From positions 62,001 through 126,000 of the forward strand of contig NZ_BBYA01000011.1 in the NCBI RefSeq assembly GCF_001050275.1: a stretch of DNA of 64,000 nucleotides, given 5' to 3'. The notes beneath the pieces were generated by a model. It made no database searches and was not told the origin of the DNA. It saw only the letters and a list, made by a program, of their open reading frames with translations. This DNA comes from Leptolinea tardivitalis (GTDB lineage Bacteria > Chloroflexota > Anaerolineae > Anaerolineales > Anaerolineaceae). A program made the translations under genes and the position numbers. Shown here piece after piece: positions 1-8,388 of the stretch (position 1 is its first letter; every line of letters begins with the position of its first letter).

Positions 1-847
1 TGAGCCGGGGGAATGGCAGGGTGGGAACCGTAATATCAATGCCAAATCGGGCTTTAATCTCATCACCGTGGGCATCTTTGACCTTCTGGTAGGTGTATTG
101 CAGCAACCGTTCCTGCATAGACATCACATCTTCATGGCTGTCGATCCAGGATATTTCTGCATCAATACTGATAAATTCTGTCATGTGACGTGAAGTAAAG
201 GATGGATCAGCACGGAAAGCCGGACCGATTTCAAAAACGCGTTCAAAACCAGCTGCCATGGCCATTTGTTTATAGAACTGGGGAGATTGTGCCAGGTAGG
301 CGGGACGCCCAAAGTAATCCAGGGAAAAGAGTTCGGCGCCGCCTTCACTGGGGGTACCCACCATTTTGGGGCTGTGAATTTCGATGAAACCGTTTTTAAG
401 CCAGAATTCTCGCATAGCCATTTCGGCTGTAGTTTGAATTTTGAAGATAAGTAAATTTTCAGGACGGCGGAGTTCGAGGTAACGCCAGTCCATGCGGAAA
501 TCCAAAGCCGGGAGGGTGTCATTGAATGGTTCAAATGCCAGTGGAATGGCTGCATTGTTATTAACTTCGATGGATTCGAGCTGCATTTCAATGCCGCCTA
601 ATTTTACAATCGGGTTGTCTATCACTTTGCCGGTGATGGTGAGGGCTGATTCAACTCCGCAGGTTGAGATCAGGGCCGCCTGATCGGGGCTGGCAGCTTT
701 TTCCACAACAATCTGGACGGCACCGGTCTGGTCTCGCAAGACAAGAAATTGCATTTTCTTCTGGTCACGTAAAACTTGCAGCCAGCCCTGAACGGTAACA
801 GATTGTCCAATTTTGCTGCGCAGATCTCCGATAAGGGTTCGTTCCAT
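1..847 (-). CDS. aspS: Aspartyl-tRNA synthetase, archaeal/nondiscriminating type (C-terminal part outside window)
   Basis: Charges tRNA with aspartate in the cytoplasm. About 282 N-terminal residues are visible and the frame runs off position 1; the family is usually near 430 aa. The N-terminal OB-fold anticodon domain contains VQGWLQVLRDQ; the class II core follows with LRRPENLLIFKI, SPKMVGTPSEGGAELF and the motif 2 region FEIGPAFRADPSFTSRHMTEF. This short layout, without the bacterial GAD insertion, fits archaeal-type AspRS better than AsnRS or bacterial AspRS. The ATG at 847 has GGAGG just upstream. Some enzymes of this type also charge tRNA-Asn; the sequence here does not decide that. It lies 31 bp downstream of meaB and may be co-transcribed. 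Confidence 0.88.
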   Translation of the reverse strand, partial: MERTLIGDLRSKIGQSVTVQGWLQVLRDQKKMQFLVLRDQTGAVQIVVEKAASPDQAALISTCGVESALTITGKVIDNPIVKLGGIEMQLESIEVNNNAAIPLAFEPFNDTLPALDFRMDWRYLELRRPENLLIFKIQTTAEMAMREFWLKNGFIEIHSPKMVGTPSEGGAELFSLDYFGRPAYLAQSPQFYKQMAMAAGFERVFEIGPAFRADPSFTSRHMTEFISIDAEISWIDSHEDVMSMQERLLQYTYQKVKDAHGDEIKARFGIDITVPTLPFPRL

Positions 848-878
848 AAGTCATTCCTCCAAAGAAATTTCGTACAGG

Positions 879-1931
879 TTATTTTAAATGAATTGACGGC
901 GTTTTGCTGGCGAAATCTGAAGCAATCAACTCTTCTGCCAGATGGAAGGGTGATACTGATCGCGTAAACAGGCGGTCAAGGGCCTGGTCATACTCCTGTG
1001 GATTCATGCGCGAAAGCCAGGTTTGAAAAAGCACTTCCCGAATTAGAGATTCCAGGTTACGGCGCAGCCGTTTGCTCTCGTTGGATTTCCACTGTCCGCT
1101 ATTTTGCAGGTAGGTATAGTGTTCTCGCAACGATTGAACCAATTGGGAGATGCCTTCGCCTGTGGTGGCAATCGTTTGAAGAATGGGAACCTGCCAGCCG
1201 GCAGGAGAACCAGTTGGAGGAGGTGCATCCTGATTCTCGTCTTCCATGAAATGATGGAAAGATCCACCTGTTGATGGATTGACCGAATTCATATCCAGCA
1301 CTTCTCGGAGGGCGCGTTCCGTCTGTTCAACACCGGGGCGGTCGGCTTTATTAATGCAGATGACATTGGCGATTTCCAGAATTCCTGCTTTGATGGCCTG
1401 AATATCATCGCCCATACCGGGGTTCTCAACCAGAAGAACTGTGTGAGCCAGACGAGTGATTTCCATTTCTGTCTGGCCAACCCCCACGGTTTCTACGAGA
1501 ATCACGTCAAATCCGGCTGCATCCATAGCTGTTACCATTTCGGCTGCTGCCATAGATAGCCCACCCAGTGTCCCGCGGGTGGCTACGGATCGGATAAATA
1601 TCCCCGGGTCACCGCTGAGATCACGCATCCGTACCCGGTCACCCAGCACGGCACCGCCGGTAAACGGGCTGGTGGGATCAACAGCCAGAATAGCCACACG
1701 TGATGGCGGATTGGTGCCATTCGGTTGGCGAAATGCCAGTGCCAGTTGATTGACCAGCGTGGATTTTCCAGAGCCGGTTGGACCGGTCACACCAATAATA
1801 TGAGCCTTACCAGCATGCTGGAAAAGAACATCCAACATGCTCCGGCTTTCCGAGGTGCCGTTCTCAATTTGGGATAACGTACGTGCCAGCGCCAGCCGGT
1901 CACCTTGAAGAAGGGCATCAACCTGATTCAT
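879..1931 (-). CDS. meaB: Methylmalonyl-CoA mutase-associated GTPase MeaB/ArgK
   Basis: P-loop GTPase, 350 aa, that protects and reloads the B12-dependent methylmalonyl-CoA mutase. Seen in the sequence: Walker A GVTGPTGSGKSTLVNQL near residue 50, AVDPTSPFTGGAVLGDRVRM, the DVILVETVGVGQTEMEI switch region, and the guanine-specificity motif CINKADRP. Length and motif order are typical of MeaB. It lies 17 bp downstream of the B12-binding mutase subunit, so chaperone and client are probably one transcript. The N-terminus is short, beginning MNQVDALLQGDRLALART as in the family. Confidence 0.93.
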   Translation of the reverse strand: MNQVDALLQGDRLALARTLSQIENGTSESRSMLDVLFQHAGKAHIIGVTGPTGSGKSTLVNQLALAFRQPNGTNPPSRVAILAVDPTSPFTGGAVLGDRVRMRDLSGDPGIFIRSVATRGTLGGLSMAAAEMVTAMDAAGFDVILVETVGVGQTEMEITRLAHTVLLVENPGMGDDIQAIKAGILEIANVICINKADRPGVEQTERALREVLDMNSVNPSTGGSFHHFMEDENQDAPPPTGSPAGWQVPILQTIATTGEGISQLVQSLREHYTYLQNSGQWKSNESKRLRRNLESLIREVLFQTWLSRMNPQEYDQALDRLFTRSVSPFHLAEELIASDFASKTPSIHLK

Positions 1932-1948
1932 GGCGCTTCGGCTGATCC

Positions 1949-2356
1949 TTACCCTTCTATGGCGCCCGTAAGAGCCAGGCGCACAGAAGAAATGATTTCT
2001 TCAGTTTTTGTACCGGGGCCAAATACACCGGCAACCCCCATCTTTTTTAATGCGATGGCATCTTCATCCGGAATAATGCCACCCACAAATACCGGTCTGT
2101 CACCCAGCCGGTTGAGTTTTAATAATTCCAAAATTCGGGGAACAAGAGTCATGTGAGCGCCGGAAAGAATCGATAATCCAATGGCGTCCACATCTTCTTG
2201 AAGGGCAGCCTCTACAATCATTTCCGGGGTTTGCCGGAGACCTGTGTAGATGACTTCCATTCCTGCATCACGCAAAGCACGGGCGACGATTTTCGCCCCG
2301 CGATCGTGACCATCCAGTCCGGGTTTTGCCACCAGCACACGAATTTTCTTTTCCAT
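1949..2356 (-). CDS. Methylmalonyl-CoA mutase small/C-terminal B12-binding subunit
   Basis: A 135-aa stand-alone cobalamin-binding domain. It has the DxHxxG signature as [10 protein letters not shown] near residue 15, with the His that coordinates cobalt, then LSILSGAH and VFVGGIIP, as in the C-terminal domain of methylmalonyl-CoA mutase. The catalytic TIM-barrel subunit is not in the window. I chose the ATG at 2356 over the one at 2374 because GGAG lies five bases upstream of it. Followed directly by meaB. Role: interconversion of succinyl-CoA and methylmalonyl-CoA, the propionate route. A related B12 mutase such as isobutyryl-CoA mutase cannot be excluded. Confidence 0.9.
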   Translation of the reverse strand: MEKKIRVLVAKPGLDGHDRGAKIVARALRDAGMEVIYTGLRQTPEMIVEAALQEDVDAIGLSILSGAHMTLVPRILELLKLNRLGDRPVFVGGIIPDEDAIALKKMGVAGVFGPGTKTEEIISSVRLALTGAIEG

Positions 2357-2528
2357 GCCAACTCCAGCATTCAAATTATACCCTGTTGGGTTGTTTCTGA
2401 CGGACGTTTATCGCTGAAATCAGAAGTTTAGTGTGATCTTAAACAACCTTCTGTATGCAGTTGATTCCATGTTTTTGTGGTGGTAAACTTTCTACACTGT
2501 TGAAATATATATCAAGGATATTATTTTT

Positions 2529-3629
2529 ATGCCAAACATTTTTCCCTTTACTGCGATCGTCGGACAGGAACGTATGCGCCGGGCGCTGGTTCTCAATGCT
2601 GTCGATCCTCGCATTGGCGGCGTACTTATCCGCGGTGAACGCGGTACGGCAAAATCTACGGCAGCACGCGCACTGGCTGCCCTGTTACCTTATGTGAAAG
2701 TTGTGGCAGATTGCCGCTTTGGCTGTGACCCGGATGCTCCGGCCAGCCTGTGCACCGAATGCCGTGAGCGGATTGCCCGCGGTGAATCTTTGCCTGTAAA
2801 AACCCGGCCAACACCCTTTGTCAACCTGCCGGTTTCTGCCACGGAAGATCGTGTGGTAGGGACATTGGATATCGAAAAAGCCATCCAGAAAGGCGAACGG
2901 GCATTTGAACCCGGTGTTCTGGCGGCAGCCAACCGCGGCATGTTATACATCGATGAAGTCAACCTGCTGGATGATCATGTGGTTGACGTGCTGCTTGACT
3001 CTGCGGCCATGGGTATGAATATTGTCGAACGCGAAGGTATTTCGTTTTCACACCCGGCCCGGTTTATCCTGGTGGGAACCATGAACCCGGAAGAAGGCGA
3101 CCTGCGTCCGCAACTGCTGGACCGCTTTGCCCTTTCGGTAGATATTCACGGTATCCGTGATTCGCGTGAGCGCGTGACGATCATGGAACGCAACCTGGAA
3201 TATGAAGCTTCCCCCGATAATTTCCGGAAGAAATGGGAACCGAAAGAAGAGGAAATTTCAAAACAGATTGAAGAAGCCCGCAAGCTCGTCGATCGGGTGG
3301 GTTACACCAAACATGACCTGATTTCCATTGCTTCTTTAACAGCATCTTTAAATGTTGACGGGCATCGCTCTGACCTGGTCATTTTGAAAGCTGCTCGCGC
3401 TCAGGCTGCCATTGAAGGACGTACGTCTGTTACTGATAGAGATATCGCCATGGCTGCTGAACTGGCTCTCCCTCACCGCCTGAAACGGGGTCCTTTTATG
3501 CAGTCTGAAATGACCATGGAAGACCTGCAGGAGCGTATAGAATCCCTGCAAGGTGGATCGAGCAAGGGTAAATCTGAACAGGAGCAGGAACCGGAAGATG
3601 ATGCTTCCGATGATGTAAAAAAAAAGTAA
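2529..3629 (+). CDS. Mg/Co chelatase AAA+ subunit (ChlI/BchI-like); short product of a frameshifted chlID gene
   Basis: AAA+ ATPase of 366 aa resembling ChlI/BchI. Walker A GERGTAKST is near residue 37, followed by a cysteine-bearing insert (CDPDAPASLCTEC), Walker B MLYIDEVNLLDD, and sensor regions GTMNPEEGDLRPQLLDRF. The C-terminus is an acidic linker ending EDDASDDVKKK. The zero-frame stop is at 3627-3629, directly after a run of nine A. The -1 frame continues without interruption into a ChlD-like von Willebrand A domain. The short product alone could serve as the small chelatase subunit, with the frameshifted product as the medium one. A large CobN/ChlH subunit is not in the window. The ATG is preceded by AAGGAT at a long spacing. 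Confidence 0.9.
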   Translation: MPNIFPFTAIVGQERMRRALVLNAVDPRIGGVLIRGERGTAKSTAARALAALLPYVKVVADCRFGCDPDAPASLCTECRERIARGESLPVKTRPTPFVNLPVSATEDRVVGTLDIEKAIQKGERAFEPGVLAAANRGMLYIDEVNLLDDHVVDVLLDSAAMGMNIVEREGISFSHPARFILVGTMNPEEGDLRPQLLDRFALSVDIHGIRDSRERVTIMERNLEYEASPDNFRKKWEPKEEEISKQIEEARKLVDRVGYTKHDLISIASLTASLNVDGHRSDLVILKAARAQAAIEGRTSVTDRDIAMAAELALPHRLKRGPFMQSEMTMEDLQERIESLQGGSSKGKSEQEQEPEDDASDDVKKK

Positions 3630-3666
3630 GTGAAGATGTTCAGGTCGAAGAACGACAGGACCTGAA
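3617..3666 (+). promoter_or_regulatory. Probable programmed -1 ribosomal frameshift signal
   Basis: Nine A at 3617-3625 followed by G give the slippery heptamer A_AAA_AAG in the zero frame at 3620-3626. The zero-frame stop TAA comes immediately after. Twelve bases beyond the heptamer a perfect 8-bp stem forms, TTCAGGTC (3639-3646) with GACCTGAA (3659-3666), around a 12-nt loop. Slipping back one base joins residue 366 to VSEDVQVEERQDL and 55 codons lead to the methionine at 3791. An AGGAGCAGG stretch lies roughly 30 nt upstream, too far to be a classical stimulatory Shine-Dalgarno. Transcriptional slippage at A9 is an alternative mechanism. Confidence 0.72.
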
Positions 3667-4612
3667 GCCTCCGGCTGAAGAAGGTAAGCCGGTTTTCAAA
3701 GATGCCACAGCCCACTGGTGGGATGGTGGTGAAAAAACCAAGATTGGCGAATCCTTCAATCCGCGCAAGCTGGATACCCCGCTTGACCAGATGATCCGCA
3801 AGCAGGGTGGACGGCGTTCACGTACCAAGACAGAACAGGCGCGCGGCCGATATGTTCAGGCGCGCCCCACACCGGGTAAGGCTTTTGATCTGGCGTTTGA
3901 TGCCACCATTCGGGCGGCAGCACCATACCAGCGCAACCGTTCAGAACAACGGCGGCGGGTGGCGTTTGCCGTCAAACCGGCAGATTACATGCGCAAAGTT
4001 CGGGTTCGCCGGGCGGCCAACCTGGTCCTATTTCTGGTGGATGCCTCCTGGTCAATGGCTGTGGCAGAACGTATGGCTGCCACCAAGGGCGCTATACTCT
4101 CGCTCTTGACCGATGCCTACCAGCGCCGCGACCGTGTGGGTCTGATCGTTTTCCAGAAAGACCGGGCCACCCTTGTGTTGCCGCCAACCAATTCCGTTCA
4201 ACTGGCTCAACGGGCGCTTTCTGAAATTCCGGTAGGCGGAAAAACACCCTTACCGGCTGGTTTACAGATGTCACTCGAGGTGCTGCACCGTGAATCAACA
4301 CTGCATCCTGAAGTGCAGCCATTATTGATTGTTCTGACGGACGGGGCCGGTAATGTTTCGATGGGGCATATGTCACCTCAGGACGAGTCCAACATGCTGG
4401 CCGATTTACTCGCGGAAGAAAAAATCCACAGTGTAGTGGTCAATATGGAGCATGCGGCCTTCGATCAGGGACTGGCACAGGTATTGGCCGACCACCTGCA
4501 GGCTCCCTGCTATACGATCACCGATCTGAAGGCAGAAAACCTTTATCAGACAGTACGCAATGAAATGTCAGCCATTGGTACGGTTTCAATGGGTGGTATC
4601 GGCGCTAAATAA
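3626..4612 (+). CDS. Chelatase D-like VWA domain, expressed as -1 frameshift extension of the ChlI-like gene
   Basis: About 328 codons in the -1 frame relative to the upstream AAA+ gene; the fusion would be about 694 aa. It starts with an acidic/proline linker, then a basic region with GGRRSRTKTEQARGRY, then a von Willebrand A domain with an intact metal-ion site: DASWS (DxSxS), GGKTPL with the Thr, and LTDGAGN with the Asp. This is the integrin-I-like domain of ChlD/BchD/CobT. A separate start at the ATG at 3791 is possible but has no clear Shine-Dalgarno and would drop the conserved linker segment FNPRKLDTPLDQMIRKQ. An ordinary sequencing indel is a lesser alternative, since the site matches a known frameshift architecture. 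Confidence 0.85.
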   Translation, partial: VSEDVQVEERQDLKPPAEEGKPVFKDATAHWWDGGEKTKIGESFNPRKLDTPLDQMIRKQGGRRSRTKTEQARGRYVQARPTPGKAFDLAFDATIRAAAPYQRNRSEQRRRVAFAVKPADYMRKVRVRRAANLVLFLVDASWSMAVAERMAATKGAILSLLTDAYQRRDRVGLIVFQKDRATLVLPPTNSVQLAQRALSEIPVGGKTPLPAGLQMSLEVLHRESTLHPEVQPLLIVLTDGAGNVSMGHMSPQDESNMLADLLAEEKIHSVVVNMEHAAFDQGLAQVLADHLQAPCYTITDLKAENLYQTVRNEMSAIGTVSMGGIGAK

Positions 4613-4631
4613 GAGTGTCTGTTGCATAGAT

Positions 4632-4671
4632 AAAACCGAGGTTGGAGAGAGATTTTCGACCCCGGTTTTTA
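4632..4671 (+). terminator. Rho-independent terminator after the chelatase gene
   Basis: AAAACCGAGGT (4632-4642) pairs with ACCCCGGTTTT (4659-4669) with one mismatch, and the stem runs into five T. It lies 20 bp after the VWA stop codon and also separates this gene from the convergent CBS gene. Confidence 0.75.
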
Positions 4672-4702
4672 TTTGAATCACCCGGAATACATGGGTTGAA
4701 AT

Positions 4703-5146
4703 TTATGCAGGATAAGTGCGGCCTTGAATATAATCTTCCAGCTGGTTGATGGTCAGTTGTTTGTTGGAGATTAATTCGCGTACAACATCACCGATCGAAA
4801 TCACCCCGATTAATTTTTCATTTTCCAACACCGGAAGATGCCGGATATGCCTGTCAGTCATCAATTGCATGCATTGTTCAATACTCTGGTCGGGTGTAAC
4901 CGTCGAGATTTCAGTGGTCATATAACGTTCAACTGTCGAATAAAGCAGGCATTGGCCTGTTTGGGCAATTGAGCGAACGAAATCCCGTTCAGAAACAACA
5001 CCAACGATTTTCCCCTCTTTTGTGACCATTAATGCGCCGACATCTTTTTTTGCCAGCAGATGGAGAGTGTCAATCATTGTTGTTTCCGGTGAAACTGACC
5101 AGACATCGCCGCCTTTGTTCCGTAAAAGGTCTCGGACTGTAACCAT
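4703..5146 (-). CDS. Two-CBS-domain protein
   Basis: A 147-aa protein made of a tandem CBS (Bateman) pair. The first repeat runs from TVRDLLRNKGGDVWSVSPETTM to GVVSERDFVRSI; the second from MTTEISTVTPDQSIEQCMQLMTDRHIRHLPVLENEKLIGVISIGDVVREL. Such stand-alone pairs bind adenine nucleotides and act as energy or ionic-strength sensors; the target here is unknown. The start at 5146 is chosen because AAGGAG lies six bases upstream, whereas the upstream in-frame ATG at 5206 has no such site. It ends with a YIQGRTYPA tail. The neighbouring ClC channel gene on the same strand also carries CBS domains. Confidence 0.9.
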   Translation of the reverse strand: MVTVRDLLRNKGGDVWSVSPETTMIDTLHLLAKKDVGALMVTKEGKIVGVVSERDFVRSIAQTGQCLLYSTVERYMTTEISTVTPDQSIEQCMQLMTDRHIRHLPVLENEKLIGVISIGDVVRELISNKQLTINQLEDYIQGRTYPA

Positions 5147-5318
5147 GGTTTGCTCCTTGTTATCGAGAATGATTGCTCCGATCTGTATAGAAAAACAGAC
5201 GATCAAACCAACAAAAGTGCAACTGCATGATAATTATGGATATACTACAGGAAGCAGAGGAAAAATGCAATTCGGAAATTTCGCCAACAGGTAATAAAAA
5301 GAATTCGTATCGGGTCGA

Positions 5319-7298
5319 TTAATATTCTGATTCTACAAAAACAGTCTTACACATTCCTAAAATCAGGTCATAGAGATTGCTTTTGGTTACGATAACCAGA
5401 ATGTCCCCGGTAAATATGGTTGTTTCACCACGGGGAATGAAAACCTGATTCCCCCGGCGGATGCTGGCAATGATGCATTCAGGTGGAAAAGGAATTTCTT
5501 TTAGTTTCTTGTTCGCAATGGACGCTTTTTCTTGAACTGTGACATCAAATACCTGTACCTGTGGTGGAGTCAGTCCGTCAAGCCGGACTGCTTCCTGCCT
5601 GTGGCGCTGCGATGCCCTGCGTGAGAGTCCAATGGTATAGGCATGAATGATATCGGCTCTTCGAAGTACTCCCAGAAGTTCTCCGGGATTATGCTGATTC
5701 ACTACCGGCAGCATTCCAATATCCCTTTTACTCATTCGGCGAAGTGCCAGATTTACCGTCTCTTCAGGATAAGCGACTTCTACTTTTTTGCTGCAGGCAT
5801 CTTTTACCAGCCTGGCATCTGCTTTTTCTATATCCTGAATGGAGAGTATACCTTCAAGAAAACCCTGATCGTTCAACACCGGAAGACTGTTTTCATGCGA
5901 CTTGAGAAGAATCTCTTCCGCCTCATCCAGGCTGGTTGTATCAGAGAGAGTCTCGGGCTCAGAGCGCATCACCTCACTGACTGTCAGTGTACTTAGTATT
6001 TCAATGTCCCGGCCGCGATCCAGCCGGATTCCCTGTTCAGCCAACCCCATTTCATACACTGAATCTGCCTGCAGTTTTCTGGATACGGCAAAACTGACTG
6101 CCACTGAAAACATAAGCGGCAAAATGATCCGGTAATCATTGGTCATTTCGAACAACAGGAGAATACAGGTTAATGGTGCTCGGACGGTACCGGAAAGAAC
6201 GGCTGCCATGCCCACCAGAGCAAATGCAGCCGGATGGAGCCCAATATTCGGAAACCACAGGTTCATCAAGGCTCCAAATCCGCCACCCAGCGTGGCACCG
6301 ATGAACAATGCCGGAGCAAAAACACCCCCGACAAATCCGCCGCCCAGGCTGAATGGTGTGAGAATCACTTTGACTATCATCAGGATGGCGAGTACTCTTA
6401 GGTCGAATGAGGTGTTATTTAAAACCTGGCCGATCGTTTCATACCCGGTTCCCAGCACCTGGGGAATGACCAATCCAACGGCACCGATAATCAGGCCGGA
6501 TATTACAGGTTTTACCAGATTGGCAATATTCCATTGGGAGAAAAGACGACGGAAACTATCAATTAATCGAATATACAGTGCTGAAACTGGAGCGGCCAGT
6601 AAACCGAGGGCTAAGTAAAGGGGAAGCTCATAGACTGAATTGAAGGCATAGGCTGGTATGGGAAAAGCAGGGGACGTTCCGGAGACTGCCTGTGTGAAAA
6701 CAGCCGAGGAAACAGCGGTGGCCAGAATCAACGTGAGTGCGCTGGTGCTGATTTCTCCCAGAATAATCTCTACGGCAAAGAAGACACCGGCAATGGGTGC
6801 ATTAAAAGCGGCTGCTATGGCAGCGGCTACACCGGCTGCCACCAGGGCTGCCGTCCGTTCCTCAGACAGGTGAAGTAATTGCCCGAATATGGAACCAAAG
6901 CTGGCCCCAATCTGGACGGATGGATCTTCAGGTCCAAGGGATGCTCCGGAGCCAATGGAAATTATGGCCTGTATTGTTTTGATAGGCGTTTTTTGATAGT
7001 GGATTCTGCCGCCCGTTAAGGCAACAGCCTGCATGACTCCGGCTGTGCCGTGCATAGATTTGCCCGAATCAAAATATCGGGTCAACAATCCAACGATTAA
7101 TCCACCGGCAGCCGGAATGAGGACAACCATCCAGCCTGAAACCAATCCAAAGGATTGACGATGGGCATACTCAATTAACCATTTGAACAGCCATATTGCG
7201 GCGCCGGTAAGAACACCGACAAGAACAGCCAACAGCGAAAGGGTGAGGGTTTGAGTAGAAAATGGTTTTGATAATCGGGTAAATAAAGTATCTTTCAT
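5319..7298 (-). CDS. ClC-family chloride channel/antiporter with CBS pair and TrkA-C domain
   Basis: A 659-aa inner-membrane protein. The first about 430 residues are the ClC fold with the selectivity-filter segments IGSGASLGPEDPSVQ and GGGFVGGVFAPALFIGA. A cytoplasmic CBS pair follows (VSEVMRSEPETLS; CSKKVEVAYPEETVNL), then a C-terminal TrkA-C-like domain (PFPPECIIASIRRGNQVFIPRGETTIFTGDILVIVT). The GREGP motif is GPEDP here, so transport mode cannot be read from it. I chose the ATG at 7298; a TTG at 7310 is also in frame. The TrkA-C domain suggests ligand gating, which is an inference. Confidence 0.92.
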   Translation of the reverse strand: MKDTLFTRLSKPFSTQTLTLSLLAVLVGVLTGAAIWLFKWLIEYAHRQSFGLVSGWMVVLIPAAGGLIVGLLTRYFDSGKSMHGTAGVMQAVALTGGRIHYQKTPIKTIQAIISIGSGASLGPEDPSVQIGASFGSIFGQLLHLSEERTAALVAAGVAAAIAAAFNAPIAGVFFAVEIILGEISTSALTLILATAVSSAVFTQAVSGTSPAFPIPAYAFNSVYELPLYLALGLLAAPVSALYIRLIDSFRRLFSQWNIANLVKPVISGLIIGAVGLVIPQVLGTGYETIGQVLNNTSFDLRVLAILMIVKVILTPFSLGGGFVGGVFAPALFIGATLGGGFGALMNLWFPNIGLHPAAFALVGMAAVLSGTVRAPLTCILLLFEMTNDYRIILPLMFSVAVSFAVSRKLQADSVYEMGLAEQGIRLDRGRDIEILSTLTVSEVMRSEPETLSDTTSLDEAEEILLKSHENSLPVLNDQGFLEGILSIQDIEKADARLVKDACSKKVEVAYPEETVNLALRRMSKRDIGMLPVVNQHNPGELLGVLRRADIIHAYTIGLSRRASQRHRQEAVRLDGLTPPQVQVFDVTVQEKASIANKKLKEIPFPPECIIASIRRGNQVFIPRGETTIFTGDILVIVTKSNLYDLILGMCKTVFVESEY

Positions 7299-7355
7299 CG
7301 ATATAGCCAACCGATTTTAGCACTTAAATAATTGTCTCGATTCATAACAGAACAC

Positions 7356-7506
7356 TGCCTTCGACAGGCTCAGGCAGCGGAAGGCGGGAAAGGCTCAGGC
7401 AGTGGAAGAAGGGAAAACTCAACCCGGTGGCTGAGCTCGTCGAAGCCCAAGGCACTTGCCTTCGACAGGCTCAGGCAGCGGAAGAAGGGAAAGGCTCAGG
7501 CAGTGG
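7356..7506. repeat. Direct-repeat pair with inverted partner in an intergenic spacer
   Basis: A unit of about 49 bp beginning TGCCTTCGACAGGCTCAGGC occurs at 7356 and again 101 bp later at 7457, differing only slightly. Each copy also contains an internal shorter echo GGCTCAGGCAGTGG. Between the copies CTGAGCTCGTCGAAG (7430-7444) is a near-inverse of CTTCGACAGGCTCAG. This fills the roughly 200 bp between the ClC gene and the methyltransferase gene, and it looks like a dispersed intergenic repeat. No gene is visible in it. Confidence 0.8.
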
Positions 7507-7510
7507 AGGG

Positions 7511-8344
7511 TTAACCCACCCACACAATGTCAGGAATATCGGCAAACCGCTTTCGCATCACATCCAGGGACTGCGGATTATTATCCACAAGCACAAATTG
7601 ACGGCCAAGCTCCACACAGGCAGCTCCTGTAGTTCCGCTGCCGGCAAAGAAATCAAGGACCGTATCTCCTGGATTGGACGAAGCCGTAACGATTCGACGC
7701 AGCACACCAAGCGGCTTTTGAGTGGGATATCCGGTCTTTTCTTTCCCATTTGTGGCCACGATCGTATGCCACCAGGTGTCAGTGGGCAGCTTTCCCCTGG
7801 CTGCCTTGACTTCACCTACCAGCCCGGGTGCCATATACGGAATGCGATCGACAGCATCTTGATTGAAGGTGTATTGTTCCGGGTCTTTGACGTACAGCAG
7901 GATATTGTCATGTTTGGCCGGCCAGCGGTTTTTTGGACGGCCGCCGTAGTCATACGCCCAGATGATTTCATTCAAAAAGCACTCCCGCCCAAAAATCATA
8001 TCCAACAAAATTTTGCAGTAGTGCACTTCGCGATAGTCGATATGGAAATACAGGCTGCCGGTGGTTTTTAAAAGACGATACGCTTCTGAAAGACGCGGCT
8101 CAAGGAATGACAGGTAATCGTCAAAAATATCGGCATACCCACGCGAACCAATTTTTATCGTCTCGTATCGCCGTCCGCCAAACCCGGTGCGGTCACCATT
8201 TGTACTGCGTTCCGTGCGGATCTGCGTGCGGGTCTGTGTCCGGCCGGTATTAAAGGGCGGATCGATGTATATAAGGTCGATGGATTCGGTTGGCAGGGAT
8301 TGAAGAACAGGCAGGTTATCCCCGAAGTAGATGGTGTTGGGCAT
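7511..8344 (-). CDS. Site-specific DNA methyltransferase (adenine/N4-cytosine, DPPF type), apparently orphan
   Basis: A 277-aa DNA methylase of the DNA_methylase N4/N6 family. The catalytic motif DPPF is at residues 28-31. The SAM-binding FAGSGTT is near the C-terminus (233-239), so the order is beta-like, motif IV before motif I. TGYPTQKPLGVLRRIV is the conserved segment before motif I. Residues about 34-50 carry a repetitive Arg/Thr stretch (GRTQTRTQIRTERS). No restriction endonuclease or specificity subunit is adjacent, so it is an orphan methylase or a remnant of a restriction-modification system. Target sequence and base cannot be inferred. Confidence 0.9.
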   Translation of the reverse strand: MPNTIYFGDNLPVLQSLPTESIDLIYIDPPFNTGRTQTRTQIRTERSTNGDRTGFGGRRYETIKIGSRGYADIFDDYLSFLEPRLSEAYRLLKTTGSLYFHIDYREVHYCKILLDMIFGRECFLNEIIWAYDYGGRPKNRWPAKHDNILLYVKDPEQYTFNQDAVDRIPYMAPGLVGEVKAARGKLPTDTWWHTIVATNGKEKTGYPTQKPLGVLRRIVTASSNPGDTVLDFFAGSGTTGAACVELGRQFVLVDNNPQSLDVMRKRFADIPDIVWVG

Positions 8345-8388
8345 GGAGGAATTTTAACAGCAAAGAGGCAGGAAATAAGGGATCGGTT

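Noticed and set aside
1-847. Asparaginyl-tRNA synthetase
   Set aside because: The segments SPKMVGTPSEGGAELF and AQSPQFYKQ match archaeal-type AspRS rather than AsnRS.
3791-4612. The VWA domain as an independent gene starting at 3791
   Set aside because: No Shine-Dalgarno is seen and the coding signal continues upstream in the same frame to the slippery site, so frameshift expression is the better model.
7427-8071. Plus-strand open frame of 214 codons opposite the methyltransferase gene
   Set aside because: It is the complementary frame of the methyltransferase gene, with no recognisable domain; the minus-strand protein has all motifs.
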